Assembly (NCBI RefSeq): GCF_007097395.1
Contig: NZ_VKDC01000033.1
Span: 1 to 64,000, forward strand
Length of the DNA: 64,000 nucleotides
Direction: 5' to 3'
From: Fulvivirga sp. M361
GTDB lineage: Bacteria; Bacteroidota; Bacteroidia; Cytophagales; Cyclobacteriaceae
Below, piece after piece: positions 32,655 through 42,575 of the stretch. A program made the position numbers and the translations under genes. Under the pieces are notes generated by a model. That model was not told the DNA's origin. It did not search any database and saw only the letters and a program-made list of their open reading frames with translations. Each line of letters starts with the position of its first letter. Position 1 is the stretch's first letter.

Positions 32655-33389
32655 TTATTTATCAACAATGAATATCATTCGATCAGAAGTTTCAGCTTCA
32701 TAGGGTTCAAAACTGTAATTACCATATATTCCTTTGACTTTTAAACCGGCACGATGAAAATAATCAAGAAACTCTATCCGCCGAATGGCTCGTACCCGCT
32801 CCTGAAAATAATGAGGCACTCCTTGATCAAAAAAATGAATGTCTTTAATGATAAAGTCTTCTTCGAGTTTTTTTGAGATCTTAAAAGTAATCCCGTGCAT
32901 TACCTTCTCTTCAGAAAGCTTCAGGTTATGGATTACCGTGTAAGGGTTTAAAAAGTCCAGAAGAAATGTGCCCCCTTTTTTAAGAGAGGCGGCAATGGCT
33001 TTTATAGCCACTTCATTCTCTTCTTTGGCCTCAAAATAGCCAAAACTGGTAAAGAGATTCAGAATCACATCAAATCCTTCTCTGGCAAATACTTCACGCA
33101 TATCATGCTCGTAGAAATGAAGGTGTTCATTTTCATATTGCCGGGCGAATTCAATATTTTGCTCGGACAGATCAATGCCCACCACATCAAACCCCTTTTG
33201 ATTAAGGTGAATGGAATGCCTCCCTTTTCCACATGCCACGTCCAGGATTTTATCCTCCTCAGAAAAATGTAGCACTTCTACCAGCTTATTGATAAACTGT
33301 TCTGCTTCTTTATTATCACGCTCTTTGTAGAGTACGTGATAGTAGGGTGAGTCAAACCACTCGCCAAACCATTCTTTTCTTTGTGGCAT
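32655..33389 (-). CDS. Class I SAM-dependent methyltransferase
   Basis: A 244-residue methyltransferase. Motif I is ILDVACGKGRHSIHL at about residues 48-62, motif II FDVVGIDLSEQNI, and post-motifs VILNLFTSFGYF and GTFLLDFLNPY follow. The substrate cannot be inferred; the family includes many small-molecule methyltransferases. The ATG shares a base with the stop codon of the apbE gene upstream (TAATG), so the two are translationally coupled. Confidence 0.85.
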   Translation of the reverse strand: MPQRKEWFGEWFDSPYYHVLYKERDNKEAEQFINKLVEVLHFSEEDKILDVACGKGRHSIHLNQKGFDVVGIDLSEQNIEFARQYENEHLHFYEHDMREVFAREGFDVILNLFTSFGYFEAKEENEVAIKAIAASLKKGGTFLLDFLNPYTVIHNLKLSEEKVMHGITFKISKKLEEDFIIKDIHFFDQGVPHYFQERVRAIRRIEFLDYFHRAGLKVKGIYGNYSFEPYEAETSDRMIFIVDK

Positions 33390-34423
33390 TACTGCACTGG
33401 GTTAATAAATGACGCTATTCCCGGTGTTGCAAACGTATTTAACTTACCGGTTTCATCACTATAAATAAGATATGCATCATACTCCGTATGTTGCTCTAAA
33501 AATGCCTTGGTTTTTTCCAACCCGAATACCATAAATGCGGTAGCCAGCGCATCTGACGTGTGACAGTTATCAGTAATCACAGAAGCACTTAGCAAAGAGT
33601 GCTGGATCGGGTAACCCGTCATCGGACTAATGGTGTGACCGTATTTCACTCCGTCGACAATGTGATAATTAAAGTAATTTCCGGAAGTGGCCATCCCCTT
33701 ATCTGATAATGAGATAATACTGACAAAACGCTGGTCCAGCTCTTCTGAATTAGGGTCCAATATGCCCACCTTCCACTTTTCGCCCGACTGTAGGTTAATA
33801 CCTGAAGCCCTTACCTCACCGCCTATTTCCACAAAAGCGTTGGTAATGCCCTTACTTTGTAACAGCTCTGTCACCACATCCACTCCATATCCCTTGGCTG
33901 AAGCGCTAAAATCTAACTGTACACGTTTATCCGTTTTGGTTATATGTTTCTCATCAAACTGTACTTTGTCAAAGCCTGTAAATTGACGGAGCGAATCGAT
34001 CACCGTGCTATCCATAACAATTGCTTTCTGATGGCCGAACCCCCAGGTATTGATAAGCGGCCCAATACTTGGATCAAAAGCTCCCTCTGTGAGCTCATAT
34101 AACTCCTTACTGACTAAAACTGCCTCGCGGAAATAGGGCAACTCAAATTGAAAAGATGTGTCCGTATTGTATTGTGTTATCTCCGAGGAAGGAATATATG
34201 TGTTTAAGGACTGATTGAACACCATCAACACAGAGTCAACTTCTTTTTGAAAATCACGTTCTTCTGCGTCGAAATATTTGACGTTATAGGTGATTGGCCC
34301 CATGGTTTTACCTGAAAAATATACCATATGCGCCGATTCGTCCGTTTGACGATACTCATATACCAGGTACATTGCCAGAAGAACCAATACCGTGTAAAGT
34401 ATATTTTTATATCGATTACTCAT
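33389..34423 (-). CDS. apbE: FAD:protein FMN transferase
   Basis: A 344-residue ApbE-family flavin transferase, which attaches FMN covalently to Thr or Ser of target proteins such as Na+-NQR subunits. Residues 8-24 are an N-terminal membrane anchor (ILYTVLVLLAMYLVYEY). Family motifs: GAFDPSIGPLINTWGFG at about 121-137, DFSASAKGYGVD (about 177-188), FVEIGGEVRASG, and the C-terminal SDALATAFMVFG near residue 290, with its metal-binding Asp. It is the first gene of a two-gene operon with a methyltransferase. A TAGTTTTG box 18 bp upstream fits the -7 consensus. Confidence 0.93.
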   Translation of the reverse strand: MSNRYKNILYTVLVLLAMYLVYEYRQTDESAHMVYFSGKTMGPITYNVKYFDAEERDFQKEVDSVLMVFNQSLNTYIPSSEITQYNTDTSFQFELPYFREAVLVSKELYELTEGAFDPSIGPLINTWGFGHQKAIVMDSTVIDSLRQFTGFDKVQFDEKHITKTDKRVQLDFSASAKGYGVDVVTELLQSKGITNAFVEIGGEVRASGINLQSGEKWKVGILDPNSEELDQRFVSIISLSDKGMATSGNYFNYHIVDGVKYGHTISPMTGYPIQHSLLSASVITDNCHTSDALATAFMVFGLEKTKAFLEQHTEYDAYLIYSDETGKLNTFATPGIASFINPVQ

Positions 34424-34440
34424 TCATCCTTTTTTGCGGG

Positions 34441-34448
34441 CAAAACTA
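34441..34448 (-). promoter_or_regulatory. Putative -7 box of apbE
   Basis: Read on the minus strand, TAGTTTTG matches TAnnTTTG. It would give a transcript starting roughly ten bases before the apbE ATG at 34423. No -33 TTG was found at the expected distance. Confidence 0.35.
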
Positions 34449-34678
34449 ATTAATTGAGAAGGTTGAGGGTAGTATAGCTTGAATTATTTCCAACCCGGCA
34501 TAACGCATGAAGCAAAGCTTCAAGAGTAACTTATTTCAACAAGCCTGACCTAACACAAGCTATGCTCCTTCCTCCATGCGCCACACCCTCTGCCCTCTGC
34601 TCCATACGAGCGAGCGCTTTTTAAGCAATTATCACGTGGGTTAATCAAGGGTTATTTAACTTAGTGAGGTGTAAGCAA

Positions 34679-34686
34679 TACATTTG
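34679..34686 (+). promoter_or_regulatory. Putative -7 box of ruvB
   Basis: TACATTTG matches the Bacteroidota -7 consensus TAnnTTTG. A transcript starting near 34693 would have a leader of about 50 bases before the ruvB start, including a small CGATA/TATCG hairpin. The -33 element is not obvious. Confidence 0.4.
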
Positions 34687-34744
34687 GATCCGTTAGAATT
34701 AGATTCGATATTATTATCGTTGCTTACTTGAGGCAAGTTATCTT

Positions 34745-35773
34745 ATGAGAGAAGATTATTTACAGGCAGACGACGAGAATTACAGCTCAGAAGAACATGA
34801 GATTGAACGTGCATTACGTCCTTTAAATTTTGGTGACTTTACCGGACAACAGAAAATTGTCGATAATATCAGCGTATTTGTTCAGGCTGCAAAAAAAAGA
34901 GGTGAACCCCTGGATCATGTATTACTTCATGGCCCTCCGGGACTAGGTAAAACAACACTTTCCCACATTATTGCCACAGAAATGGGAAGTAACATCAAGA
35001 TAACTTCCGGCCCTATACTGGATAAACCCGGTGACCTGGCGGGCTTATTGACCAACCTGGAAGATAATGAGGTACTGTTTATTGATGAGATCCACCGCCT
35101 GAATCCAATTGTAGAAGAGTACCTGTATTCAGCTATGGAGGATTATAAAATTGATATTATGCTGGACTCCGGGCCGAGTGCAAGAACAGTACAGATTACC
35201 CTATCCCCTTTTACGCTGGTAGGCGCTACCACACGTTCCGGGCTGCTTACTTCTCCGCTAAGGGCACGGTTCGGCATTAATGCGCGCCTGGAGTATTATG
35301 ATGCTAAGATACTGACAGGCATCGTAAAAAGATCATGCGATATTTTAAACACTCCCGTAGATGATGATGCAGCTTATGAGATCGCCAGAAGAAGTCGGGG
35401 CACACCTCGTATTGCAAATAACCTGCTGCGCAGAACACGGGATTTTGCGGATATTAAGGGGGATGGCACCATTACCAAAGACATCGCACAATTAGCCCTG
35501 AATGCACTGGATGTGGATGAGCATGGCCTGGACGATATGGATAATCGTATTCTTTCTACCATTATTGAAAAATTTAAGGGTGGCCCTGTGGGTATTTCTA
35601 CTATCGCCACAGCTTGTGGTGAAGAAGGTGAAACCATCGAAGAAGTTTATGAACCTTTCCTGATACAAGAAGGATATATTAAAAGAACTTCACGAGGCAG
35701 GGAAGCAACCGAATTGGCCTACAAACACTTAAAAATTGTGCCCCCCAGTAAAAATATGGGATTGTTTGATTGA
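34745..35773 (+). CDS. ruvB: Holliday junction branch migration helicase RuvB
   Basis: A 342-residue AAA+ motor that drives branch migration with RuvA and allows RuvC to resolve junctions. Walker A is [15 protein letters not shown] at about residues 65-79, Walker [10 protein letters not shown], sensor 1 [10 protein letters not shown], and the arginine finger lies in SPLRARFG. The C-terminal winged helix ends in [20 protein letters not shown]. The length is standard. It has its own promoter region and converges on a minus-strand membrane gene. Confidence 0.97.
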   Translation: MREDYLQADDENYSSEEHEIERALRPLNFGDFTGQQKIVDNISVFVQAAKKRGEPLDHVLLHGPPGLGKTTLSHIIATEMGSNIKITSGPILDKPGDLAGLLTNLEDNEVLFIDEIHRLNPIVEEYLYSAMEDYKIDIMLDSGPSARTVQITLSPFTLVGATTRSGLLTSPLRARFGINARLEYYDAKILTGIVKRSCDILNTPVDDDAAYEIARRSRGTPRIANNLLRRTRDFADIKGDGTITKDIAQLALNALDVDEHGLDDMDNRILSTIIEKFKGGPVGISTIATACGEEGETIEEVYEPFLIQEGYIKRTSRGREATELAYKHLKIVPPSKNMGLFD

Positions 35774-35796
35774 TCCGATCAGCAACCTTGCTGAAA

Positions 35797-36378
35797 TTAT
35801 TCTTCCTTCAGGCCCTCAAGGATCTTCCTTAGCTTTTTGATCTTCCGCCCATAGATAAGGTTGATCAAAAAATGGAACAGGAGATAAACAGGTACAAAAA
35901 TCACGGTAACCAGTAATAATGGCCACACATGTTCTGCAAAAATGAATTGCCCTTTTTCCGAAGCTGTTTCATAGTACCCGTAAAACCCACCAAAATATAA
36001 TGACAGGAACATCACCACTTTATAGTGTAACAAATAGAACTTCAAATAATTGTAGATTTTCGTGAGGCTCACCTTTACATCCCCGGAGAAATCAAACGCT
36101 CTTAGCTTCAGGATCAGAAAAAGGAAATATAAAAAGTAAACTACACCTACCACAATCAAAAAGACCACAGTGATCCACGAGCCTCTTTGTATCTCTAAAT
36201 AAATGGCAATGGGTGTTATTACGAGATTAAGGCAAAATTCAATGGTAAGAATTACGCGAAGCCAAAATAAGACGTTCCTTGACCTGGCACCCTCGATATG
36301 CTCTATCCCAGGAAACTCTACTCGTTCAGGTCGAACAATGCTTTTATTCCATATGTCTTTAATGTCCAGTTCAGCCAT
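35797..36378 (-). CDS. Four-helix membrane protein coupled to an ECF sigma factor
   Basis: A 193-residue protein with about four membrane segments (residues 37-60, 69-91, 112-132 and 150-172) and cytoplasmic charged ends. It overlaps the upstream ECF sigma-factor gene by eight bases. Proteins in this position are commonly anti-sigma factors or their sensors. However, no zinc-finger anti-sigma motif is visible, so it would be an atypical anti-sigma or just a co-expressed membrane protein. No family recognised. Confidence 0.7.
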   Translation of the reverse strand: MAELDIKDIWNKSIVRPERVEFPGIEHIEGARSRNVLFWLRVILTIEFCLNLVITPIAIYLEIQRGSWITVVFLIVVGVVYFLYFLFLILKLRAFDFSGDVKVSLTKIYNYLKFYLLHYKVVMFLSLYFGGFYGYYETASEKGQFIFAEHVWPLLLVTVIFVPVYLLFHFLINLIYGRKIKKLRKILEGLKEE

Positions 36379-36850
36379 TGATAAGTTCTTTCAACTGGTT
36401 CTTCACCCGATTGACGCGGGCCCCTACGTTTGTAACTGTTATCCCTAATATCTCTGCCATTTCTTTGTAACTCTTATCTTCCAGGTACAACAATATAATG
36501 GCTCTGTCAGATTCTTTTAACTGTCTTATACTCTTATATAGCATGGCCACCTGTTCTTTTTCGGCTTCTGACTCACTTTCATGAACATCGGTCTCCAAAA
36601 GTGCTACTGTATCCACTCCTCTCTTTTGTTTCCTGGCCAGTGTAAGGCATACATTTAATGTAACACGATACACCCAGGTAGATAGCCTGGACTTATTTCT
36701 GAATTTATGGTGAGACCTCCATAATTGAATGGTCACTTCCTGAATAAAATCCTTGAGTTCTTCACTATCGTTTGCATATGCACGGCATATCTTATAGATC
36801 GTAGCTTTATTGTCTTCGACAAATTCCTTAAAGAAAGCGTCCGACTTCAT
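36371..36850 (-). CDS. ECF-type RNA polymerase sigma factor
   Basis: A 159-residue sigma-70 family ECF factor. Region 2 is AYANDSEELKDFIQEVTIQLW followed by RSHHKFRNKSRLSTWVYRV (about residues 25-65). Region 4 is the helix-turn-helix YLEDKSYKEMAEILGITVTN with VGARVNRVKNQL (about 118-150). It is translationally coupled to a four-helix membrane protein (eight-base overlap). The regulon is unknown. Confidence 0.92.
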   Translation of the reverse strand: MKSDAFFKEFVEDNKATIYKICRAYANDSEELKDFIQEVTIQLWRSHHKFRNKSRLSTWVYRVTLNVCLTLARKQKRGVDTVALLETDVHESESEAEKEQVAMLYKSIRQLKESDRAIILLYLEDKSYKEMAEILGITVTNVGARVNRVKNQLKELING

Positions 36851-36945
36851 TTATCCCGTATTGACCCGTCGATGAAAAAAAGTATTAGAATTTGTAATAA
36901 AACATAAATCCAGCGTACTAACATAACAAAGAAAACGAGAAAGTC

Positions 36946-37164
36946 ATGGTTAGGAAACATTTTAAAGAATTCATCATAGCGCTCGGATTGATTGTAGCTT
37001 TACTTATTACAAATTATGTTTGCCTTACCCCTACTCCTGTTAAATCCGATAAGAGAAATGTACAGGCCCAGATCAAGGTCAATAATAAACAGACTAAATA
37101 CGTGCCCATATTTACTGAAGTAGTTTTGCTTACTACTAAAATGATGTTAAAACCCAGACGCTGA
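36946..37164 (+). CDS. Small single-helix membrane or secreted protein, hypothetical
   Basis: A 72-residue protein with an N-terminal hydrophobic helix (FIIALGLIVALLITNYVCL, about residues 9-27) and a basic C-terminal tail. It is divergent from the ECF sigma gene (about 95 bp between starts) and 46 bp upstream of queG. No family is recognised. Support rests on an intact frame and sensible topology, so it may be spurious. It could also be a target or partner of the divergent sigma factor. Confidence 0.4.
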   Translation: MVRKHFKEFIIALGLIVALLITNYVCLTPTPVKSDKRNVQAQIKVNNKQTKYVPIFTEVVLLTTKMMLKPRR

Positions 37165-37210
37165 TAGCACAATACTACGAAAGCTGGCCAAACAGCTATA
37201 TTTGTAGATA

Positions 37211-38146
37211 ATGGGTAGGCATTCAGCAAAATACAGTAACACCGCACTTGTAAAAAAAACAGCTGCAGAACTGGGCTTTATGTATTGCGGTATTTCTAAA
37301 GCAGAATTTCTGGAAGATGAGGCTCCAAGGCTGGAAAAATGGCTTAAACAAAATCATCATGGTGAAATGGCGTACATGGCCAATCACTTTGATAAACGGC
37401 TTGACCCTACCCAACTGGTCCCGGGAGCACAATCAGTTGTTTCCCTGGCATACAACTATTTTCCGAAACAGGATCTGGCAAAAAAAGACCATTTTAAAAT
37501 TGCTAAATACGCCTATGGTAAAGACTACCATTTTGTGATAAAAGATAAGCTAAAGGCCTTTCTGAATATCCTCACAGAACAGATCGGAGAAATTAATGGA
37601 CGTGCTTTCGTAGATAGTGCACCTGTTATGGAGCGACAATGGGCACAAAAAAGCGGGCTGGGCTGGATCGGAAAAAACACACTATTACTTAACAAACAGA
37701 GTGGAAGTTTCTTCTTTTTGGCGGAATTGATCACCGACCTGGAATTGGAGTTTGATGGTCCGGTAAAAGACTACTGCGGTACCTGCACTGCCTGCATTGA
37801 CGCTTGCCCTACAGAAGCTATCCCACAGCCTTACATAGTGGATGCCAGTAGATGCATTTCGTATCTTACCATTGAATTAAAAGACAATATCCCGGACACG
37901 TTTAAAGGCAAATTTGATAACTGGGTATTTGGCTGTGACATTTGCCAGGATGTATGTCCCTGGAATAGGTTCAGCAAACCCCATTCAGAGCCAGCATTCA
38001 GTCCTCATGATCAGTTAGCTGAGCTTAACACAGTGGACTGGGAGGAGATGACTGAAGATGTTTTTAACACACTGTTTAGAAAATCAGCCCTAAAAAGAAC
38101 AAAATTCACTGGCTTGAAAAGAAATATTTCCTTTTCAAAAAAATAA
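37211..38146 (+). CDS. queG: Epoxyqueuosine reductase
   Basis: A 311-residue cobalamin- and iron-sulfur-dependent enzyme that reduces epoxyqueuosine to queuosine in tRNA. The two ferredoxin-type cluster motifs [16 protein letters not shown] (about residues 193-208) and [13 protein letters not shown] (about 239-251) are intact. Upstream, [20 protein letters not shown] is a family-specific segment. The protein is close to the short QueG form, without the C-terminal HEAT repeats of some relatives. Confidence 0.95.
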   Translation: MGRHSAKYSNTALVKKTAAELGFMYCGISKAEFLEDEAPRLEKWLKQNHHGEMAYMANHFDKRLDPTQLVPGAQSVVSLAYNYFPKQDLAKKDHFKIAKYAYGKDYHFVIKDKLKAFLNILTEQIGEINGRAFVDSAPVMERQWAQKSGLGWIGKNTLLLNKQSGSFFFLAELITDLELEFDGPVKDYCGTCTACIDACPTEAIPQPYIVDASRCISYLTIELKDNIPDTFKGKFDNWVFGCDICQDVCPWNRFSKPHSEPAFSPHDQLAELNTVDWEEMTEDVFNTLFRKSALKRTKFTGLKRNISFSKK

Positions 38147-38185
38147 TATCCTTTCTAAAGGCTAACAAGCAACCGTATTTCACGT

Positions 38186-38371
38186 CTACACCATTACAAA
38201 GCAGCGCTGTAATACCAGTGGATGCTCATCATTGAATTTTTCAAAACACCACCTTCTTAGTTCGTCGATCTCTTCTCCAATGAGTGATTTGAGGGCCTTT
38301 TTTAATTCTTTTTCAAAAAGTTTTTTGTCAAAGCTAACTTTAAGCAAAATAATTTTTACGTAGTCTAACAT
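38186..38371 (-). CDS. Small conserved protein of unknown function
   Basis: A 61-residue protein (start MLDYVKIILLKVSFDKKLFE) predicted to be mostly helical, with KELKKALKSL and ELRRWCFEKF helices. Its start, MLDYVKIILLKVSF, is familiar to me from small hypothetical proteins in Bacteroidota genomes, though I cannot verify this. It lies between queG and batD in the opposite direction, 39 bp from the queG stop. No function is known. Confidence 0.55.
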   Translation of the reverse strand: MLDYVKIILLKVSFDKKLFEKELKKALKSLIGEEIDELRRWCFEKFNDEHPLVLQRCFVMV

Positions 38372-38461
38372 ATTGATAGAAGTCTATCTGGTAACGATAA
38401 TAATGGCCGCATCGTACAACCATAATATACAAAAAACTAATAGCATATACAGAGATTGCTA

Positions 38462-38469
38462 TAACTTTG
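38462..38469 (+). promoter_or_regulatory. Putative -7 box of batD
   Basis: TAACTTTG fits the TAnnTTTG -7 consensus, 47 bases upstream of the batD start. No matching -33 TTG lies at the usual distance. Confidence 0.35.
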
Positions 38470-38515
38470 TTACGTGTGGAAGTGTGAAGTGTAAATAAAA
38501 TATTAGGGCATTAAC

Positions 38516-39979
38516 ATGATTAATGTGATGATTGTTATAAGACATCTTTTTGCATCATTAAGTATATTACTGATTACCTGTCAGTTAGCTCTTGGGCAAG
38601 AGGCAAGTATTGAGTTAGGTCCGTCGCAAATCGGCGAGAACCAGGCCTGGACCATTACATTGACAGTTTCTAATGAAAGATTGAAAAGCTATGATGACTT
38701 TCCAGACATTAAAGGCTTTCGGAAACGTGGAACGTCATCTTCATCCAGTACCCAGATCATTAACGGCCAAATATCCTCCTCACAAAGTATCACAATGACC
38801 TATGTTCCCACCAGACAAGGTACCTTTCGCTTAACGCCTTTTAGTATGGCCATTAATGGCAAAACCGTCAAGTCACAAGGAACAACGATCACGGTAGGTC
38901 CTCCGGTAAAACGGCAACAACGTCGCGATCCTTTCAAAAGCCTGTTTGATAGAGATCCGTTTGACACATTCAACGACAAGGGTGACACAGAGTTCGTGGA
39001 TATAGCTGATGACGCTTTCCTGGCCTTAACCACCAGTAAAAAAGAGGTATACGTTGGAGAAGGGTTTACCACTACATTGTCCTTTTACGTAGCGGACAAT
39101 AACCGCGCTCCTTTGCAATTCTACGAGTTGGGCAAACAGCTTTCTGACATTTTAAAACAAGTACGCCCTGAAAACTGCTGGGAGGAAAACTTTAACATTG
39201 AGAACATCAATGGTGAGCCAGTAAACATCCGAAATAAGCGATATACCCAATACAAGGTGTATCAAGGGGTTTTCTATCCCTTAAACTCGGAGACTATCAC
39301 TTTTCCTTCGGTAGGCTTAAAAATGATCAAATACAAAGTGGCTAAAAACCCTTCTTTCTTTGGACAGAACAGGCAGGAAGATTTTAAAACCTTCTATTCA
39401 AAGGAAAAAATGGTAAAGGTAAAGGAATTACCACCACATCCTCTGAAAGACCAGGTAGCCGTTGGGGATTACTTGCTCGACGAGCGCATTAATTCCGAAA
39501 ACCTGGAGACCGGCCAAAGTTTCTCTTATGAATTTAACATTTATGGTGAGGGTAATATTTCCGGCGTAGGTAATCCTGTAGTCGATGGAGGTGAGAATTT
39601 TGATTTTTATGATCCGAATGAAACGCAAAAGATCAACCGAAGAAATAGCAGAGTAACGGGGTCTAAGTCATACAGCTATTTTGGCATTCCAAAAGAACCC
39701 GGCACATATGCATTACAAGACTATTTCAACTGGGTCTTTTTTAATCCAAATACTGAGAAATACGACACCCTCAAGTCAAACATTCAGGTGACGGTAAAAG
39801 GAGAAAGCAAAAAAAATGAGTCTATACAATCTAATGACCTGGGGTCTTTCTACGACCGCATAGCCTTTGAAGACAATACCCTCTTAAGCAATGATCGTTT
39901 TGAATGGACCAAGATAGTTGCTAACCTTTTGATTTTAGGAATGTTGCTGACCTCAGCGTACATTTTCATAAAAAAGTGA
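38516..39979 (+). CDS. BatD-family protein
   Basis: A 487-residue BatD (aerotolerance operon) protein. The signal peptide ends near residue 28 (ITCQLALGQE), beta-sandwich domains follow, and a C-terminal membrane helix (IVANLLILGMLLTSAYIFI) anchors it. The BatD repeat pattern is visible in QIGENQAWTITLTV and MTYVPTRQGTFRLTPF. It is usually encoded with BatABCE and MoxR; here those partners are not in the window. The start at 38516 or the second ATG at 38528 gives nearly the same protein. Its molecular role is not established. Confidence 0.88.
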   Translation: MINVMIVIRHLFASLSILLITCQLALGQEASIELGPSQIGENQAWTITLTVSNERLKSYDDFPDIKGFRKRGTSSSSSTQIINGQISSSQSITMTYVPTRQGTFRLTPFSMAINGKTVKSQGTTITVGPPVKRQQRRDPFKSLFDRDPFDTFNDKGDTEFVDIADDAFLALTTSKKEVYVGEGFTTTLSFYVADNNRAPLQFYELGKQLSDILKQVRPENCWEENFNIENINGEPVNIRNKRYTQYKVYQGVFYPLNSETITFPSVGLKMIKYKVAKNPSFFGQNRQEDFKTFYSKEKMVKVKELPPHPLKDQVAVGDYLLDERINSENLETGQSFSYEFNIYGEGNISGVGNPVVDGGENFDFYDPNETQKINRRNSRVTGSKSYSYFGIPKEPGTYALQDYFNWVFFNPNTEKYDTLKSNIQVTVKGESKKNESIQSNDLGSFYDRIAFEDNTLLSNDRFEWTKIVANLLILGMLLTSAYIFIKK

Positions 39980-40127
39980 TAGAAAGCCCTCCGACAGATT
40001 GAGTATGTATGATTCTTGTCATTGCTCATGCTGATAAAGAAGTCGTTTAGGACATTTTTGGCATTTTTGTGCTCGAAGTTTTATTAATTAACTTAGCCGA
40101 CTTTTAAGGAAAAAAATCAGATTTCAA

Positions 40128-41201
40128 TTGGGGAATTCATTTGGTGACCTTTTTAAAATAACTACGTTCGGCGAATCTCATGGAAAAGCCATTGGTGTAA
40201 TCATAGACGGTTGCCCGCCCGGTTTAGATATAGATGAGGCATTCATTCAGTCGGAACTGACGCGCAGAAAACCAGGCCAGTCTAAAATCACAACGCAACG
40301 TCAGGAAGATGACCGCTTTGAAATACAATCAGGAGTATTCGAAGGTAAAACAACAGGCACACCTATATCGCTGGTCATCTACAACCAGGATCAAAAAAGT
40401 AAAGACTATTCACATATAGCAGACAAATTTCGACCCTCTCATGCAGATTACACTTACTTTGAAAAGTATGGCGTGCGTGACTACAGAGGAGGTGGGCGCA
40501 GTTCTGCAAGGGAAACCGCCGCCAGAGTGGCCGCAGGAGCCATTGCCAAACAGATCCTCCGACAGTTAAGCGTTGAGATCACTGCCTATGTAAGCGCTGT
40601 CGGTGATATTGAAGCACCGCACTACAGTGAATTGGATTTAAGTACTGTGGAGGATAACATTGTTCGTTGCCCCGACCCGACTACCGCAGAAAAGATGATC
40701 GAACGGATCGATACCATAAGGAAAGAACGAGATACTATAGGAGGCCTTGTGACATGTGTTATAAAAAATACTCCTGCAGGTTTAGGGGAGCCGGTATTTG
40801 ATAAACTTCATGCTAAACTGGGATCAGCTATGCTTGGGATCAATGCAGTCAAGGGTTTTGAGTATGGCAGTGGTTTCCAGGGCACAAAAATGAAAGGTTC
40901 AGAACACAATGATGAATTTTTCGAAGAAGAGGGTAAAGTAAAAACCAAAACCAACTTTTCAGGCGGAATACAGGGGGGCATATCCAACGGGGAAGATATT
41001 TATTTTAATGTAGCCTTTAAACCGGTGGCTACTATCATGCAGGACCAGGATAGTGTGAATGAAAAGGGTGAAAAAGTAACCGTGACTGGTAAAGGTCGCC
41101 ACGACCCTTGCGTTGTGCCCAGGGCAGTGCCTATTGTAGAAGCTATGGCTGCACTTGTAATCGTAGATTTCTACCTGATAAATAGCGTAACCAAATTGTG
41201 A
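40128..41201 (+). CDS. aroC: Chorismate synthase
   Basis: A 357-residue enzyme that converts EPSP to chorismate, the last shared step of aromatic amino-acid synthesis. The start is TTG at 40128, placing [19 protein letters not shown] at the amino end as in homologues. Signature segments: [34 protein letters not shown] and [18 protein letters not shown]. The length is typical. No ATG in the frame fits the conserved N-terminus, so TTG seems real. Confidence 0.96.
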   Translation: MGNSFGDLFKITTFGESHGKAIGVIIDGCPPGLDIDEAFIQSELTRRKPGQSKITTQRQEDDRFEIQSGVFEGKTTGTPISLVIYNQDQKSKDYSHIADKFRPSHADYTYFEKYGVRDYRGGGRSSARETAARVAAGAIAKQILRQLSVEITAYVSAVGDIEAPHYSELDLSTVEDNIVRCPDPTTAEKMIERIDTIRKERDTIGGLVTCVIKNTPAGLGEPVFDKLHAKLGSAMLGINAVKGFEYGSGFQGTKMKGSEHNDEFFEEEGKVKTKTNFSGGIQGGISNGEDIYFNVAFKPVATIMQDQDSVNEKGEKVTVTGKGRHDPCVVPRAVPIVEAMAALVIVDFYLINSVTKL

Positions 41202-41218
41202 TCCAATCTTAATATAAC

Positions 41219-42541
41219 ATGAAAAAACTCGCACTGCACACTCAAATTTTGATTGGCATGACGCTGGGATTGATCTTCGGCATGGTTTGCCTTGAATTTG
41301 AAGGACTCTCAGGTTTCACTCTTGACTTTATAAAACCCATAGGAACCATATTCATTCGTTCATTAAAAATGGTAGCCGTTCCGTTGGTTCTGGCATCTCT
41401 GATCATAGGTGTAGCAAATATTGGCGATGTTTCCAAACTGTCACGAATGGGAGGTAAAACGTTAGGCATTTTTGTGCTTACTACTGTTATATCCATCACC
41501 GTCGGGTTATCATTAGTAGCTGTTATGAAACCCGGGCATAAGCTACCGGAGGAAACCCGGCAAAATTTAATGAGTTTGTATGATTCCAATGCCGAAAGTC
41601 AAATTTCTGCAGCAGAGGAAGTAAAAACAAGGGGTCCTTTACAGCCATTAATAGACATGGTCCCTGATAATATCTTTTTTGCAACCACCCAAAATGGCAG
41701 AATGCTCCAGGTAGTATTTTTTGCCATATTAGTAGGCGTAGCTTTATTGCAGGTCCCAAAGCAAAAGGGAGCAACCGTACTGGGGTTCTTCAATGGTATC
41801 AACGATGTTATTATCAAAATTGTACAGTACATTATGTTAATAGCCCCGTATGGTGTCTTTGCTCTGATTGCCTCGTTGATCATTGAAATTGCCGGAGATA
41901 ATCCCGAAAAAGCATGGGAACTATTGTACGCTCTTCTTTGGTACACCATAACGGTCGTTATAGGCATGTTCTTGATGATGATATTTGTTTATCCCATTCT
42001 CATAAGGTACTTTTCCAAGATCAAATATTTAGAATTCTTTAGAGGAATACGACCAGCCATGCTTTTAGGGTTTAGCACAAGTTCAAGTACAGCTACTTTA
42101 CCAGTAACCATGGACAGAGTGGAAAAACAACTGGGCGTTTCTGAAGAAGTGAGCAGTTTTGTGCTTCCACTCGGTGCCACCATAAATATGAATGGTACGA
42201 GTTTATATCAGGGGGTCTCCGCAATTTTTATTGCACAGGCCATGGGACTTGAGCTAACTCTTAGTTCACAAATAACCATAGTACTTACGGCAACTCTGGC
42301 GGCTGTTGGAACTGCGGGAGTTCCCGGAGCGGGCCTGGTGATGTTGGTTATCGTGCTGGAAGCTGTAGGTATACCTGCAGCCGGAATTGCACTTATTATG
42401 GCTCCTGAGCGTATTCTTGATATGGTCAGAACCATGGTAAATATTACAGGAGATGCTTCAGTTGCTGTAGTAGTTGCTTCAACAGAAGGTGAATTAGACC
42501 CTGATTTCGATAAAAAACTCACCACCGAGCAATCTTCATAG
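41219..42541 (+). CDS. Dicarboxylate/amino acid:cation symporter (DAACS), first of a tandem pair
   Basis: A 440-residue transporter of the glutamate/dicarboxylate DAACS family. The serine-rich re-entrant loop motif FSTSSSTATLPVTM is present, with NMNGTSLYQGV in TM7 and GTAGVPGAGLVML in the second hairpin. About eight membrane segments. It moves glutamate, aspartate, malate, fumarate or succinate with sodium or protons; the exact substrate cannot be read. It starts 18 bp after aroC and precedes a paralog by 34 bp. The two were probably produced by gene duplication. Confidence 0.92.
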   Translation: MKKLALHTQILIGMTLGLIFGMVCLEFEGLSGFTLDFIKPIGTIFIRSLKMVAVPLVLASLIIGVANIGDVSKLSRMGGKTLGIFVLTTVISITVGLSLVAVMKPGHKLPEETRQNLMSLYDSNAESQISAAEEVKTRGPLQPLIDMVPDNIFFATTQNGRMLQVVFFAILVGVALLQVPKQKGATVLGFFNGINDVIIKIVQYIMLIAPYGVFALIASLIIEIAGDNPEKAWELLYALLWYTITVVIGMFLMMIFVYPILIRYFSKIKYLEFFRGIRPAMLLGFSTSSSTATLPVTMDRVEKQLGVSEEVSSFVLPLGATINMNGTSLYQGVSAIFIAQAMGLELTLSSQITIVLTATLAAVGTAGVPGAGLVMLVIVLEAVGIPAAGIALIMAPERILDMVRTMVNITGDASVAVVVASTEGELDPDFDKKLTTEQSS

Positions 42542-42575
42542 CGTCAATGGTCCACAATAATATAATCTGAGTATT

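Larger units (their letters stand above)
34424..34744. other. Gene-free stretch between divergent apbE and ruvB
   Basis: These 321 bases hold no supported gene. They contain divergent promoter candidates: CAAAACTA at 34441-34448 (TAGTTTTG on the minus strand, for apbE) and TACATTTG at 34679-34686 (for ruvB). A small hairpin TGAAGC-AAA-GCTTCA lies near 34508. GTAAGCAA (34671-34678) and TTGCTTAC (34730-34737) form an 8-bp inverted repeat around the ruvB leader, and CGATA-TTAT-TATCG lies between them. No tRNA is visible. Confidence 0.4.

Noticed and set aside
34500-34640. Possible tRNA gene in the apbE-ruvB gap
   Set aside because: No cloverleaf with a TTC-type loop and matching acceptor stem could be formed.
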